Below are positions 9,640 to 18,703 of a DNA stretch of 28,653 nucleotides, piece after piece. The stretch spans positions 1 through 28,653 of the forward strand of contig NWUY0300069737.1 of NCBI GenBank assembly GCA_004151065.3, in the 5' to 3' direction. Source of the stretch: Larix sibirica (taxonomy: Eukaryota > Streptophyta > Pinopsida > Pinales > Pinaceae). How positions within the stretch are numbered: the first letter of the stretch is position 1; each line of letters opens with the position of its first letter. Both the position numbers and the translations under genes were made by a program. The notes beneath the pieces are model-generated. The model was not told where the DNA came from. It did not search any database and worked only from the letters and a program-made list of their open reading frames with translations.

Positions 9640-11524
9640 TAGAGCTTGACATGGTGGATTATGAGGATGATGACATGGCAACACATAGTTTCTTTCCATC
9701 GTAAGAGGAATTAATGTCTAGTTGGGAGAAATATGTGGGACAATCAAATGAGGCTCTAACACACGTGTCCAATCCGATTCAAGATTTGAATTGCAGGTTG
9801 ATAGGTTCTTCCCACGCGATGGGAGTGAAGTACAGGTAAAGGAAATTAAGAGTGTCAGGTGCAGTTAGGACTAGAAATGAATGGTACTCCTTGGCACATG
9901 GAGGGAGTCTAGAAGCATTGATTGTTTTTAAGAATTAGGGATATAGACCAAAGGATGTGGAACAAGTGCAAGAGGAAAATGACAACGAAAAAGGGGAAGT
10001 TGCATAAAAAACCTGGATTGGGTTCACCCATCCAACGGACTACCATAAATTCATCAGCTATCGGAGACAAGAACTAGAAGGTTGGTCAAAATAATAAGTG
10101 TGCAAGGATGAAGGTTTTAAAGGTTAGAATGGTGGTAGGTCAAGATATTGCAATGGCAAAAATTCAAGAAATTATGGAGAAGGCACTAGTGGGAAAATTC
10201 AAGAGGAAGGTTTTTAAACCTAGCATACTACATCAATGGTTGGAGAAGTACTGGTCTCCTGTGTTGGGGTATGCGTCATCCTTTTTTTGTTTTGGATAGG
10301 GGATGGTGCAGTTTCATTTTCCCTAAAAAGGAGTACATTGATAAAATGTTGAATCAAGAATGGGTGTGGGGGGCAATAAGGTTGATACTAAAAAGGTGGG
10401 ATTCTAATTTTAATCTACTTAGGGAACTACATTATATACAAAAAAATGGGTTCTAATACCAAGACTCCCGTAGATTCTATTGAAAATAGAGGTTCTGATA
10501 AAAATTGGAAATTCGTTGGGGAGGTTTATAAAAATTGAAGAAGGTTGGGAGTCAAGAGAGGATCGTAGGATGGAAAAAATACCAGTGGAGTTAGATCTAA
10601 GGGAAGGTTTGGCTGTGGATGTTGAAATTGAATGGGGTAAGTGGGTTTTTCTCTAGAAGTTGGATTACTCGAGAATCCCCTTTAGTTTTCATGTTTGTCA
10701 GGAAGTAGGCCATTTAAGAGCGTAATTCCAATTTGTAGATAAGGTTGATCCACCTTTTAAAAGGATTTGGATTAAAAAATCTAGTTTGTAATCTGGGGAT
10801 TCGAAGAACAATCTGGATAACGAAAGTCTTCCTTTGGAAAGAAGAGTTGAGTTGTCTCTATGGGAGAACAATTTGACATCAACAGCTTCATAAGAAGATA
10901 TAAGGTGGAGCTTCCTCTATCTGCAGATAATTCTCTAGAGGTTTTGGAAGTAGGAATAGGAATGGAAAGAGAAGCGTCATCACTAGTCGCTTCATCAACG
11001 GATCAAGTTTCGACTAATAAGCTTTGTCACAGTCCTCCTTTTTTATCCAACCTTATTTTTGCTAGTTTAATAATGAAGGAAGTATTGGGTAATATGTTAG
11101 AGATCATTGTGCGCCATAAGTAAAAGCAATTTCTAGCCCCGTTAAGGAGGTAGATAGGTTTTCTCCTATTTTCAAGACTGAGATCGAAAGTCCAGGGGAA
11201 AGTGTTTTGGAAGAAAAGGGAGGCGACTTGGCCAATACATTACAAGGGAAGAAGTGTGGATGGTCAGATGTATGCAAAATGGATAGAGGGAAAACACATG
11301 TCTTGTCTTTGAATGACGTAATATCTAAAAGGCAAAGGGAGAGTTCTAAAGATGGTGTTAACGTATATTTAGCTCGAAACAAAGAGGAGATATCGATGGT
11401 GGGAAGAAAATCAAATATCTCTATAGCTAAATCTCAAGCTAACAAGGACATCTGTGAAGGAAAAGAAACTAATATTGTAAGGTATGTTCGCGCAAGGAAA
11501 TCCCAGCATAAGGTTCCATCATGA
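9640..11524 (+). pseudogene. L1-type LINE ORF1 (DUF4283 and half zinc knuckle), broken
   Basis: From about 10108 the frame reads KIQEIMEKALVGKFKRK and LHQWLEKYWSPVLGY, matching the DUF4283 opening (ALVGKFxGxxxxxxxxxxWxxxxW). A frameshift follows, then WCSFIFPKKEYIDKMLNQEW and ILKRWDSNFN. Around 10580-10720 come VELDLREGLAVDVEIEWG, KLDYSRIPFSFHVCQEVGHL, with a TAG before KLDY where related proteins have Gln. The knuckle keeps its second Cys and His (VCQEVGHL). A low-complexity, serine-rich tail runs to about 11524. The part upstream (9640-10100) also reads as a degenerate ORF1-like frame, for example DRFFPRDGSEVQVKEI, but is less sure. The product would be the RNA-binding ORF1 protein of the LINE. 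Confidence 0.75.
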
Positions 11525-11599
11525 TTTTTCTTTCATTCAATGCTCATGAGGTAGGAGGGGCCCATAAACAACAATCCCTCAAAAGACGTTTCTGAGTTT

Positions 11600-12977
11600 T
11601 TAAACTATATATTATCTTGATTTAGGAAATAATGTGTTCAGAGGACGAGGCTGTGGACTTTCTAGCTTGTTGTCTTAAATATTGATCCTTTATCTCTTTG
11701 CATGTCGATGGGCAATCGGGTGGTCTAGTGACAGGAAGTGGTGCCCATATTTAAAAGCTATCTCCTCAAGCCTTGTGCCCTCAAGGATTCTTGTGGAATT
11801 GGAGTCAAGAGAATTAAATTTTTCATTAAAATTATTGAATCTTTATGGACCTTATTTGGATAGGAAGGTTTTATGGGATAAGCTATCAAATGCTGGAGTT
11901 CTCAAACAATGGAGCCTAATTATAGGGGGGACTTAAATTTTACAGCATCCCTTTGAGAATTTTTGGTGGAGGAAGTAAGATCGGATCCACAGGGGGATTA
12001 TTTTGTACATGTTTTTGAAAGGAATAGTCTTATTGACTTGGAGCCCTTAAAATTGATCCCCGCCTGGTAGAATGCAAAGAGAGGAAGGGAAGCCATTTCA
12101 AGATGATTAGACAGGTTCATGGTATTGGAGGATGTGATCAATGGACAATATAATATTAGACATTAGGTGGGGACATGAGGGCTCTTTGATCATCAACTAG
12201 TTCTATTAAGAATGGATAAGGAGCATAGGAAGGCACCCATTCCCATGAAATTTAATTATGCGTGGCTTCTTGAAGATTATTTCAAGACCTAATTCGTATA
12301 AATTGGACCAATATTGATTCAACTAGAGATAAGATGGTTATGAAACAATTTGTGGAATAATTACAATGGATAAAGGACATCACTAAAAAATGGGTGAAAA
12401 TCCATGCAGCTAAATCACAAGCAGAGCTGAAGGAGACAGAGGAAAAAATCAGGAGTCGTTTTGAAGAAAACTCGTCAGGTATTTTTTTAGAAGAGGAGAT
12501 CAATTCCCTAAAAATACTCGAGGAAAGGATAAAGGAATTGTTGGATAAGGACGAAATAGCTTGGAAATTGAAGAGTAGGGCTAGTTGGTTGAAGGAAGGG
12601 GATGATAATACTAATTATGTTCATAGTTATGCAAATTATTGGAGACATCTAAGCACTATCTCGGAGATTATAAGCATATGAACTGAGAAGTGGTGAGTTC
12701 CTTTAAGGATAAAGCCGAGGTAGCAAGGATGCACTTCTCCTCTTTATTTAAGGAACATGAAGGATGCCATATTGAGAAAATTATGGGGATTATGAGGTTG
12801 GTGCCTAGACTTATATATGAAGAGCAAATTGAAGTTTTGGAAGAGAAAGTAACTATTGAAGAAATAAAAAATACTTTTAACTCTTTTAAAAAAGGAAAGA
12901 GTTCAGGACTTGATGGTTTATCGCTGGAATTATATCTAGTTTTTGTTCGATGTCATGAGAGGTATCTATTTCGTTGA
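11600..12977 (+). pseudogene. L1-type LINE ORF2, 5' part only (endonuclease and linker), broken
   Basis: Endonuclease-like blocks come first: LLNLYGPYLDRKVLWDKL, then after a frameshift GDLNFTASL (the Asp-x-Asn catalytic motif of exonuclease/endonuclease/phosphatase enzymes), then LIDLEPLKLIPAW, DRFMVLEDV and a degenerate SDH region reading LFDHQLVLL. The linker follows: KSRASWLKEGDDNTNYVHS (the K-x-R-A-x-W-L-x-x-G-D-x-N-T block before plant LINE RT), and finally NSFKKGKSSGLDGLSLELY, which opens the RT domain. Nothing of the RT core is found after about 12977. Truncation at the 3' side is unusual for a LINE and suggests later deletion or rearrangement. Confidence 0.85.
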
Positions 12978-13455
12978 ACTAAACAAAGGCTTACACCTTG
13001 CCCCAAGCACATGCAATAGCCCACTTGCATGAGCAAGATAGCCCACAATGAGTGAAACATGTGGTTGGGGATTTGCATGTTAATGAGGGATTATCACCAT
13101 CCTCATTTTATGACAAAACCAATATCTATTGTCACTTTCTAAATATTTTGAATCATTCAAGTCTTGTTTCATTATATGAGCATAAAGCCATTTTAACTCC
13201 AAAACTATTAAGCATCTAAAGGGATAAAAAAAATTGAGGTACAAATTGCATATTGCTTAGAATGTATGTATATATATTTGTGGGGAAATCCTCGACACTT
13301 CCTTGCATTCCATGGATGATACCTAGTGTAAACTCATTGACGCTAATTGCTACGCCTTGACTAATGGAGACATTGAGCGAGGCATGCAATAGAGGAAATT
13401 AACCTAAAGGAGTTACCCAAACTCAAAGCAATCAACCACTTGAGATAGCCCAACA
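12978..13455. other. No recognisable feature
   Basis: The LINE homology stops here. The sequence that follows has no coding pattern or clear repeat apart from scattered A+T-rich stretches. Confidence 0.45.
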
Positions 13456-13590
13456 AATGTGTGTGTGTGTGTATTCATATATGCATATGCATATAAACAT
13501 ATATACATATCCACGTGTGTGTGTGTGTGTATTCATATATGCATACGTATATAAACATATATACATATCCACATGTGTTTGTGTGTGTGT
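13456..13590. repeat. Two-copy 58-bp tandem repeat built on (GT)n
   Basis: Each unit is (GT)n followed by attcatatatgcata and then ataaacatatatacatatcc. The attcat blocks start at 13473 and 13531, a period of 58 bp, and a third GT tract closes the array at 13575-13590. Slippage or unequal exchange at the GT tract is the simplest origin. Confidence 0.88.
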
Positions 13591-13811
13591 CAATTGGGTC
13601 TAGCCTAAGTGATTGTGGGATGGAGTGGTATCCTCTCAACCTAGGTTCTATTCTCGTAAGTGACATGTTGAGCTCATAATGAGTATATTGTTGTAACAAC
13701 TTTGAGCCTTATTGTTGACCTAGCTTTGTGCCCCAAAGAATCCCTAGGTACAATCTTCAAAATGAGGGGAAGTTCCCGGGGGTCTCCCCTATGATATATT
13801 ATCTAGAAAAA
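13589..13811 (+). mobile_element. tRNA-derived SINE, copy 2
   Basis: It begins gtcaattgggtctagccta straight after the GT tract. The A box is tagcctaagtga (13601-13612) and the B box ggttctattctc (13644-13655), about 31 bases apart, close to tRNA spacing. It ends near the A-rich tctagaaaaaaatc at about 13803-13816. The head aligns with the minus-strand copy at 5395-5496. No tRNA fold is kept further on, so this is a SINE head and not a tRNA gene. Confidence 0.7.
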
Positions 13812-13865
13812 AATCAAAATTAAAAAATGTGTATGTATACACACATACACACTCCTATGTAGTGG

Positions 13866-13920
13866 GATAGATTAAGTGGTTGAGTGCTTTTAGTTTCACA
13901 TGAAAGGTCTTAGGGTACAC
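13866..13920 (+). repeat. Possible degenerate third SINE head
   Basis: tagattaagtggttgagtg resembles the A-box region of the two SINE copies (tagcctaagtg and tagcttacgtggtcgag), but the B-box half is poor. It could be chance similarity. Confidence 0.3.
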
Positions 13921-14009
13921 ACACACAGTACACAATTGAAGTGGGAGCTAGGGTTTTTTGTAGAATCTGTGGCATGTATATTAGACTTTTGAAGCTTAAA
14001 CAAAGGCCT

Positions 14010-14356
14010 CAGTGAAAAGATAATCTAGGGAAAATACTCAGCTAACCATGAATAACCCATGGAGGCGATCAATTATTGGCTGAGCGATTAACTATTGCAG
14101 TAAAAGGACAAGACAATCCTTTCTCTAGCAAACCATCCTATAATGAAATTATTGTTGATAAAGTCTCAAGTCACAAATGGAAGCAGGCAAAGGCCATCGA
14201 CGCATTGGGTCTAGCCCAAGAGAATCAGGGAAAACACTCAACTGACCATGGATCCCCCATGGAGGTGAGAAATTGTTGGCCAGGCAATTAACTATTGTAG
14301 TAAAAGGCCAAGACAAACATATTTATGGCAAACCCTCCTATAATGGCATTATTGTT
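14010..14356 (+). repeat. ~200-bp tandem duplication with coding-like sequence, second unit split by a LINE
   Basis: aactattg(c/t)agtaaaagg recurs with a 200-bp period (14091 and 14291). The second unit continues after the inserted LINE at 16234 (ggtaaagtatcaggtcacaaatggaag, compare gataaagtctcaagtcacaaatggaag at 14158). Both units translate into the same peptide pattern, for example LTIAVKGQDNPF and LTIVVKGQDKHI, then KPSYNEIIVDKVSSHKWK and KPSYNGIIVGKVSGHKWK. Because 200 is not a multiple of three, the two units are in different frames, so the duplication came after the sequence had lost its function, or inactivated it. Confidence 0.82.
14347..14356. repeat. Left target-site duplication of the ORF1-only LINE
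   Basis: cattattgtt is repeated at 16224-16233. The related unit at about 14148-14157 reads aattattgtt followed by gataaag, which matches the empty site and confirms that the inserted segment lies between the two copies. Confidence 0.82.
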
Positions 14357-16223
14357 TTTTTTCTAAGAAGAACAGTTAAGGGGTTTTGTATTAAAAGAAG
14401 CTTTGGGCGGGCCGATAGCAAGAGATACAAAGCGAAGGGAAGTTAATGACCTCTAACAATGTTTTCAATGTCCTGTTGATAATCTTGGGAGAGAAATCCC
14501 AATTGTTCCAAGTACATTTTCTTGTGATGTACCAATATGCTTTACATGTGTATATTCTCACAAATTGGGAACATAGCAAAATGCATAAACATTACATTAA
14601 TTTTTACATGGTTGTGGTATCGAGGGCCCTATAAACAAGGGATCCAATCTACTTTGATTGCCAAATATCGCCTTTGTTTGTTTGTCTTTCTTCCTCTTGT
14701 GAGAGGAGGAGAGGGACAAGAGATTTATGAGCTTCATGGAGAGTGGATCCTTTTGAGAGGAGGAAATTATTGGTTTTCTTTACCCACTAATACTGTGAAG
14801 TTGGAATCTAATTTGGCCAGCCCTTCAGGGGTTGGGGCTTTTTGAATAGGCCATGCCTCTTTCCTGGAAACTAACAGGGTTGGATTTGGCTCTCCCATTT
14901 TCGCCTTTTATGGATATGCGAGAAGAGGGTTTCTTGGGCTCTTGACCCTTGCTAATTCTGGCTTTGATTCTTCTAGTTCTCTAAGGGTTTCAAAGTTATT
15001 GTAGCTTATCAGTGGGATTCCTGCAGGAGCTAAGTTTGCAGAGTTGGATGTTCTATATCTAGGAATGGACACTCAATGTTGGGGCCCCTAACGCAAAGGG
15101 TTTCGACTATGATTAGGAACTGTCTAGAACTTTGTCTCTTTAATTTCTAGGCATTTTGTTGCTTGATGTTCATCTTTCATTTTGGGACAACTCTTGGCAA
15201 AATGTCTGCAAACATGACAGACATTGCATTTGAATGTGATCTTCTCAGAGTCCAGTTCTTGAATGTGGATCTAGCCCTCGATATTGAGTTGTAGGGCCTC
15301 TGGCAATCCTTTTTCCAGGTTAACTTCCACAAAGATTTGGGTGCATGAGAACAGACCCGCTTTTGGCTTAGTGTTGTACAAAAAATGACCCAACTCATTG
15401 CTAATGCTCTTGAGTGAACTTTCCCCCAAAGATGAAGTGGGAGATGGGGCAATCTTACCCATACTCGTGTAGCTGTAATCTTAGATTCTGGGTTAAAATC
15501 CAAATACTTTGGAGCTAAAAATGTTTCTCGTGAACCCATAAAAAGGGGCCAAAGCAGAAGCTACGATCTCTTTCATCTTTATTTGTGAAAGAAAAACAAA
15601 ATAATGCTTACCAACAACAAAGAGTGTTACATGTTCCTACAATTGTGGGACCCAATGTTCTGCAATCCAGAGATCCACTGCTTTTGGGCTTGGCCAAAGA
15701 CTCATACACTTTCCATTCAACGTTTTCTGAGAGATGGTGAGAGATTTTTTACATGGATCTTTGTGGGAAAGATCCAATGAGAGAATTTCATCGACCTTCT
15801 TGATGAAATTTTTTGGGAGCAGAACTTTGGCCTGGAGTTTGGAGGATTGAACAAGTGACTTGAAGACTCAGAGCTCGTCCAGGTCAGCCATCTAGCCAGC
15901 TCGCAAACGGATCCCTCTACATCTAGTAGCAACTAACAGCTAACCCCTGCACACAGATTTGGTGCCCCTCCACGCAAATCTCCACATAGGTGAGAGGAGC
16001 TTGATGACGGCAGACCACCATGTGAAGCAGTGAAGTGGAAGGGGATAGGTTCAGGTCGCAGGATTCATAGGCATGGTTCAAGCAATTGTCCACGCCGACG
16101 GAAAACCACCAGGCGAAGGAGTGAAGGGGATGATTCCAATCGCACAATCCTTCTTATCATATTAATGAACACAAAGTTTGAGAAATAGGAAAGAATAGTG
16201 GTATGCATCACAAAGCTGCTATA
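14357..16223 (-). mobile_element. Short LINE with ORF1 and 3' tail but no ORF2 (1867 bp)
   Basis: It lies on the minus strand. The poly(A) tail appears as a T run at 14355-14362. Upstream on the minus strand comes a 3' tail ending gttcttcttag, then ORF1 and a 5' leader up to 16223. It is flanked by cattattgtt duplications, and the interrupted repeat supplies the empty site. No endonuclease or RT motif was found between the ORF1 tail (about 14650) and the 3' end, so ORF2 is missing as in an internally deleted copy. The arrangement recalls half-L1 (HAL1) elements of mammals, but that is only an analogy. Confidence 0.8.
14600..15891 (-). pseudogene. L1-type LINE ORF1 (DUF4283, CCHC knuckle), broken
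   Basis: The ATG at 15891 opens MADLDEL, as in many plant L1 ORF1 proteins. Then come NFIKKVDEILSLDLSHK, CMSLWPSPKAVDLWIAEHW and LFVVGKHYFVFL, then WVRLPHLPLHLWGK in one frame and SSLKSISNELGHFL and FVEVNLEKGLPEALQLNIEG in another. The knuckle at 15228-15187 is a complete CX2CX4HX4C (CNVCHVCRHFAKSC). A variable tail with NNFETLRELEESKPELA follows. At least two frameshifts and several stops break it. The protein binds LINE RNA in its family; this copy cannot make it. Confidence 0.88.
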
Positions 16224-16233
16224 CATTATTGTT
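16224..16233. repeat. Right target-site duplication of the ORF1-only LINE
   Basis: cattattgtt, identical to 14347-14356; the interrupted repeat resumes immediately with ggtaaagtatcagg. Confidence 0.82.
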
Positions 16234-16742
16234 GGTAAAGTATCAGGTCACAAATGGAAGAATGCAAAGGCCATCGACATTTTGGATCTCGAGAGATTGC
16301 ACTAGGTTATAGAAAGGAAGGGGGAGAATTCAGGGGATGGAGTGAAAGTGAAGGTAGATGTCAGAAGAGGTTGTATTTCCAAACTTGAGTAGATTAGAAC
16401 ATATTCAAGTTGATATGAGGAAGATCTAAGCAAATTTGAAGGCTAAAGGTTATAGCTTTATCATTGATATCCCCTCACATGTCGAATCAAGAATAATGAG
16501 TTTGGAAATCTATGTAAGCTATCAAACCATAGTTAAGTCCCTCAATAGGAAATTGATATCGGGTAGCCTAAAGGCGCGACATTTTTAACCATATCTGGCG
16601 GTTTTTCCAGGCGTGATTCCAACAAAATCTGGCTGCCCTGGGGTTTTTGAGGATGTTGAATTTAGAATCATGATTTGAACAACATAGAATTTAGATTTCT
16701 TAAAAACAATATCGCCAAATTCCGACCAAAAACTTGTTGGAA

Positions 16743-16969
16743 GTGCAAATCGTCCCTTGCTTAGACTTCTTCAATTGATATTGTTGTGGGTAACTGCTTT
16801 TGATTATGTAGCAAGCATTAAACACAATTTGGAACTTAGTAAAGAGATACCCCTTCTACAACGACACCTTATATACAAGGGCAAACAACTGAAGGAGTCT
16901 TCTTAAATGTTTGATTATAATATCTGCAAAAAATCCACTCCTATTTTAGCATTGTACTTGCATGGAGGA
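16743..16969 (+). pseudogene. Ubiquitin-like domain in LINE ORF1, copy A
   Basis: The frame through 16799 aligns with residues 17-76 of canonical ubiquitin over 60 positions without a gap. By hand count 24 are identical, about 40%. Blocks include VASIK, KEIPLLQRHLIYKGKQL and DYNICKKST, ending LYLHGG at 16961-16969. The Ile44 position and Lys48 are kept, and the C-terminal Gly-Gly is intact. The first 16 residues are damaged by frameshift (a trace VQI at 16743), and one TAA (about 16904) sits at residue 55. The reading frame runs on past Gly-Gly (TMGFGVPSL), so the domain is internal to a longer protein. It lies about 380 bp upstream of the DUF4283 landmark FIT, the same spacing as in copy B. 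Confidence 0.88.
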
Positions 16970-17129
16970 ACAATGGGGTTTGGGGTGCCTTCTTTGTCCA
17001 ATTTAGTTACTTACAAGGATGTAATTCTACCTCCTACAACAACTCAATCCCATGTCATGCCAAGTCCACATATTGTAGATGAAATGGAAAAGATGCCAAA
17101 TTTGGAGGTTAAAAGCATATAGAGCTAAA

Positions 17130-17845
17130 TGAATTATTTTCAACCCTTGAATATTTTGCAATCATCCATCAGTTTAATGGGTTCTAGCCATGGTTCACAA
17201 ATTTCACTAGTGGACATATTCCAACTGGATCAAACATTGTGAGATCCTTTTGTGTTCCATAGGTTCCTTTGTAGTTAATTTTTATTCTCATGATTAGTAC
17301 CCATAAAAAATGAATAAGGGCCTTGGTTTTGATGAAGAGTTGGGCTTTTCATTACCTTTCCAAAATTTGACTCCTCCGCTATGGTAGTATCCAAAATGTT
17401 GGTTTGGATCCAACCCCTAAATATGCTTCTTCCTTTTTGGCACCCTTAACTCTTTAAAGATATTGGAAATGCTTGAGGCAAAAAATTTAAGTCAAATATC
17501 TAGTGAACTCAACAAAATATTTTCACTTATGCTTGACTTTATGTAGAGATTGATCTTAGTACAGGTCTTCTAGACATTATGCTTCTAAAATATGGAATTT
17601 TTAAATGGATTTAGATATTGGATTAAGAAAATACAATATTTAGTTGTTGTTCTTGTCATCAAACATGCCATCTATATGAATCATGCCCTCGAGCAAGAGG
17701 TCATTCTAAGTGGAAAAAGTGGCATCCTTTTAGACCTAAAAGTTGCCAACCATATGAGCCTTCTCTTTCAAATGATGAAGATGACGAGAGTATAGAAGAT
17801 TTGCACCCATTTGAGGTCGAGAAAGATAATAATGAAGGAAGATAA
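17130..17845 (+). pseudogene. DUF4283 and zinc knuckle of the ubiquitin-like LINE ORF1, broken
   Basis: Translations across frames give SLVDIFQLDQT, then VGLFITF, SAMVVSKMLVWIQPLNML and LPFWHP, matching the minus-strand relative (IFITLW, TTMAVSKMLSWVQLPNMF, LPFWHH). DIGNA, FTYA, LYVEIDLSTGLLDIMLL (DUF4283 C-part) and FSCCSCHQTCHLYESCP follow; the last is a full CX2CX4HX4C knuckle. After it HPFRPKSCQPYEPSLSNDED and SIEDLHPFEVEKDNNEGR lead to a stop near 17843, then a degraded tail. Many TGA and TAG codons and frameshifts show long decay. The relative order Ub, DUF4283, CCHC is clear. Confidence 0.85.
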
Positions 17846-18153
17846 GTAAAGAATGTAGATATAAAACAACCATTGAGTTAATGAAGAAGTAATGAATGTG
17901 GGGGATCCCTCCTCTCGAGAGATAGTTGCAAATGAAGTACTAGAAGGAGGAATGAAGAGCTCACGTGGATCTAGAAATTATGTGTCTAATAAAGAAGAAG
18001 AAAAATGATTGAAAATTCACAAAGATTTAATTTTGATCTCCAAGCGATAATTGTGGAACATCCACCAATAGGCCAATAGGATGTCAAAAACAAGAACGAA
18101 AAAAGGTTGAATTGAGAACATTGCCACATTCTAGTTGGAAAATTGTGATTGTG

Positions 18154-18156
<3 letters not shown>

Positions 18157-18187
<31 letters not shown>

Positions 18188-18505
18188 NNNNNNNNNNNNN
18201 NNNNNNNNNNNNNNNNNNNNNNNNNNNNNNNNNNNNNNNNNNNNNNNNNNNNNNNNNNNNNNNNNNNNNNNNNNNNNNNNNNNNNNNNNNNNNNNNNNNN
18301 NNNNNNNNNNNNNNNNNNNNNNNNNNNNNNNNNNNNNNNNNNNNNNNNNNNNNNNNNNNNNNNNNNNNNNNNNNNNNNNNNNNNNNNNNNNNNNNNNNNN
18401 NNNNNNNNNNNNNNNNNNNNNNNNNNNNNNNNNNNNNNNNNNNNNNNNNNNNNNNNNNNNNNNNNNNNGATTCTTAGTGATATTTTTTTTTCGAACGAAA
18501 AAGAA

Positions 18506-18540
<35 letters not shown>
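18157..18540. other. (CT)n microsatellite with 281-base assembly gap
   Basis: (CT)n runs at 18157-18187, Ns cover 18188-18468, and (CT)n resumes at 18508-18540. The gap breaks the relationship between the ubiquitin-like LINE on the left and the large LINE on the right, so their true distance is unknown. Confidence 0.95.
18469..18506. repeat. Identical second copy of the LINE/target junction
   Basis: The 38 bases at 18469-18506 (gattcttagtgat, nine T, cgaacgaaaaagaaa) recur exactly at 18547-18584 with only a CT tract between. The copy includes the target duplication, the poly(T) and the LINE 3' tip. It may be a true duplication or an assembly artefact beside the gap. Confidence 0.9.
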
Positions 18541-18543
<3 letters not shown>

Positions 18544-18552
18544 AGGGATTCT

Positions 18553-18561
18553 TAGTGATAT
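18553..18561. repeat. Left target-site duplication of the full-length LINE
   Basis: tagtgatat, matched by 24817-24825; the T run that follows is the poly(A) tail of the minus-strand element. Confidence 0.78.
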
Positions 18562-18703
18562 TTTTTTTTCGAACGAAAAAGAAAGATACATATTAGGCGA
18601 GGTGCCTATTTTAAACATAAAAACCTGTAAGTGTTTGATACTTATAAGGAACTATAAAAATCTCCATCATATAACTAAAGACATGCAAGTCTATTCTACA
18701 AAT

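Larger units (their letters stand above)
14010..18156 (+). mobile_element. L1-type LINE with ubiquitin-like ORF1, interrupted by another LINE
   Basis: The parts in order are: N-terminal coding-like repeats (14010-14356 and 16234-16300), a linker with the open stretch GYSFIIDIPSHVESRIMSLE (16445-16590), a ubiquitin-like domain (16743-16969), DUF4283 and CCHC (17130-17845), and a degenerate acidic or lysine-rich tail to about 18130. Only ORF1 is visible. ORF2 would lie beyond the (CT)n tract and assembly gap, or has been lost. The left boundary is an estimate and no target duplication was found. The minus-strand relative at 25385-26756 supports the domain order. Confidence 0.6.

Noticed and set aside
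13601-13655. tRNA gene suggested by A and B boxes
   Set aside because: No cloverleaf or acceptor stem could be drawn, and a second diverged copy exists on the other strand; a SINE head explains it better.
14537-14845. 102-codon plus-strand frame beginning MLYMCIFSQIGN
   Set aside because: It lies opposite the ORF1 tail and 3' end of the minus-strand ORF1-only LINE and has no family support.
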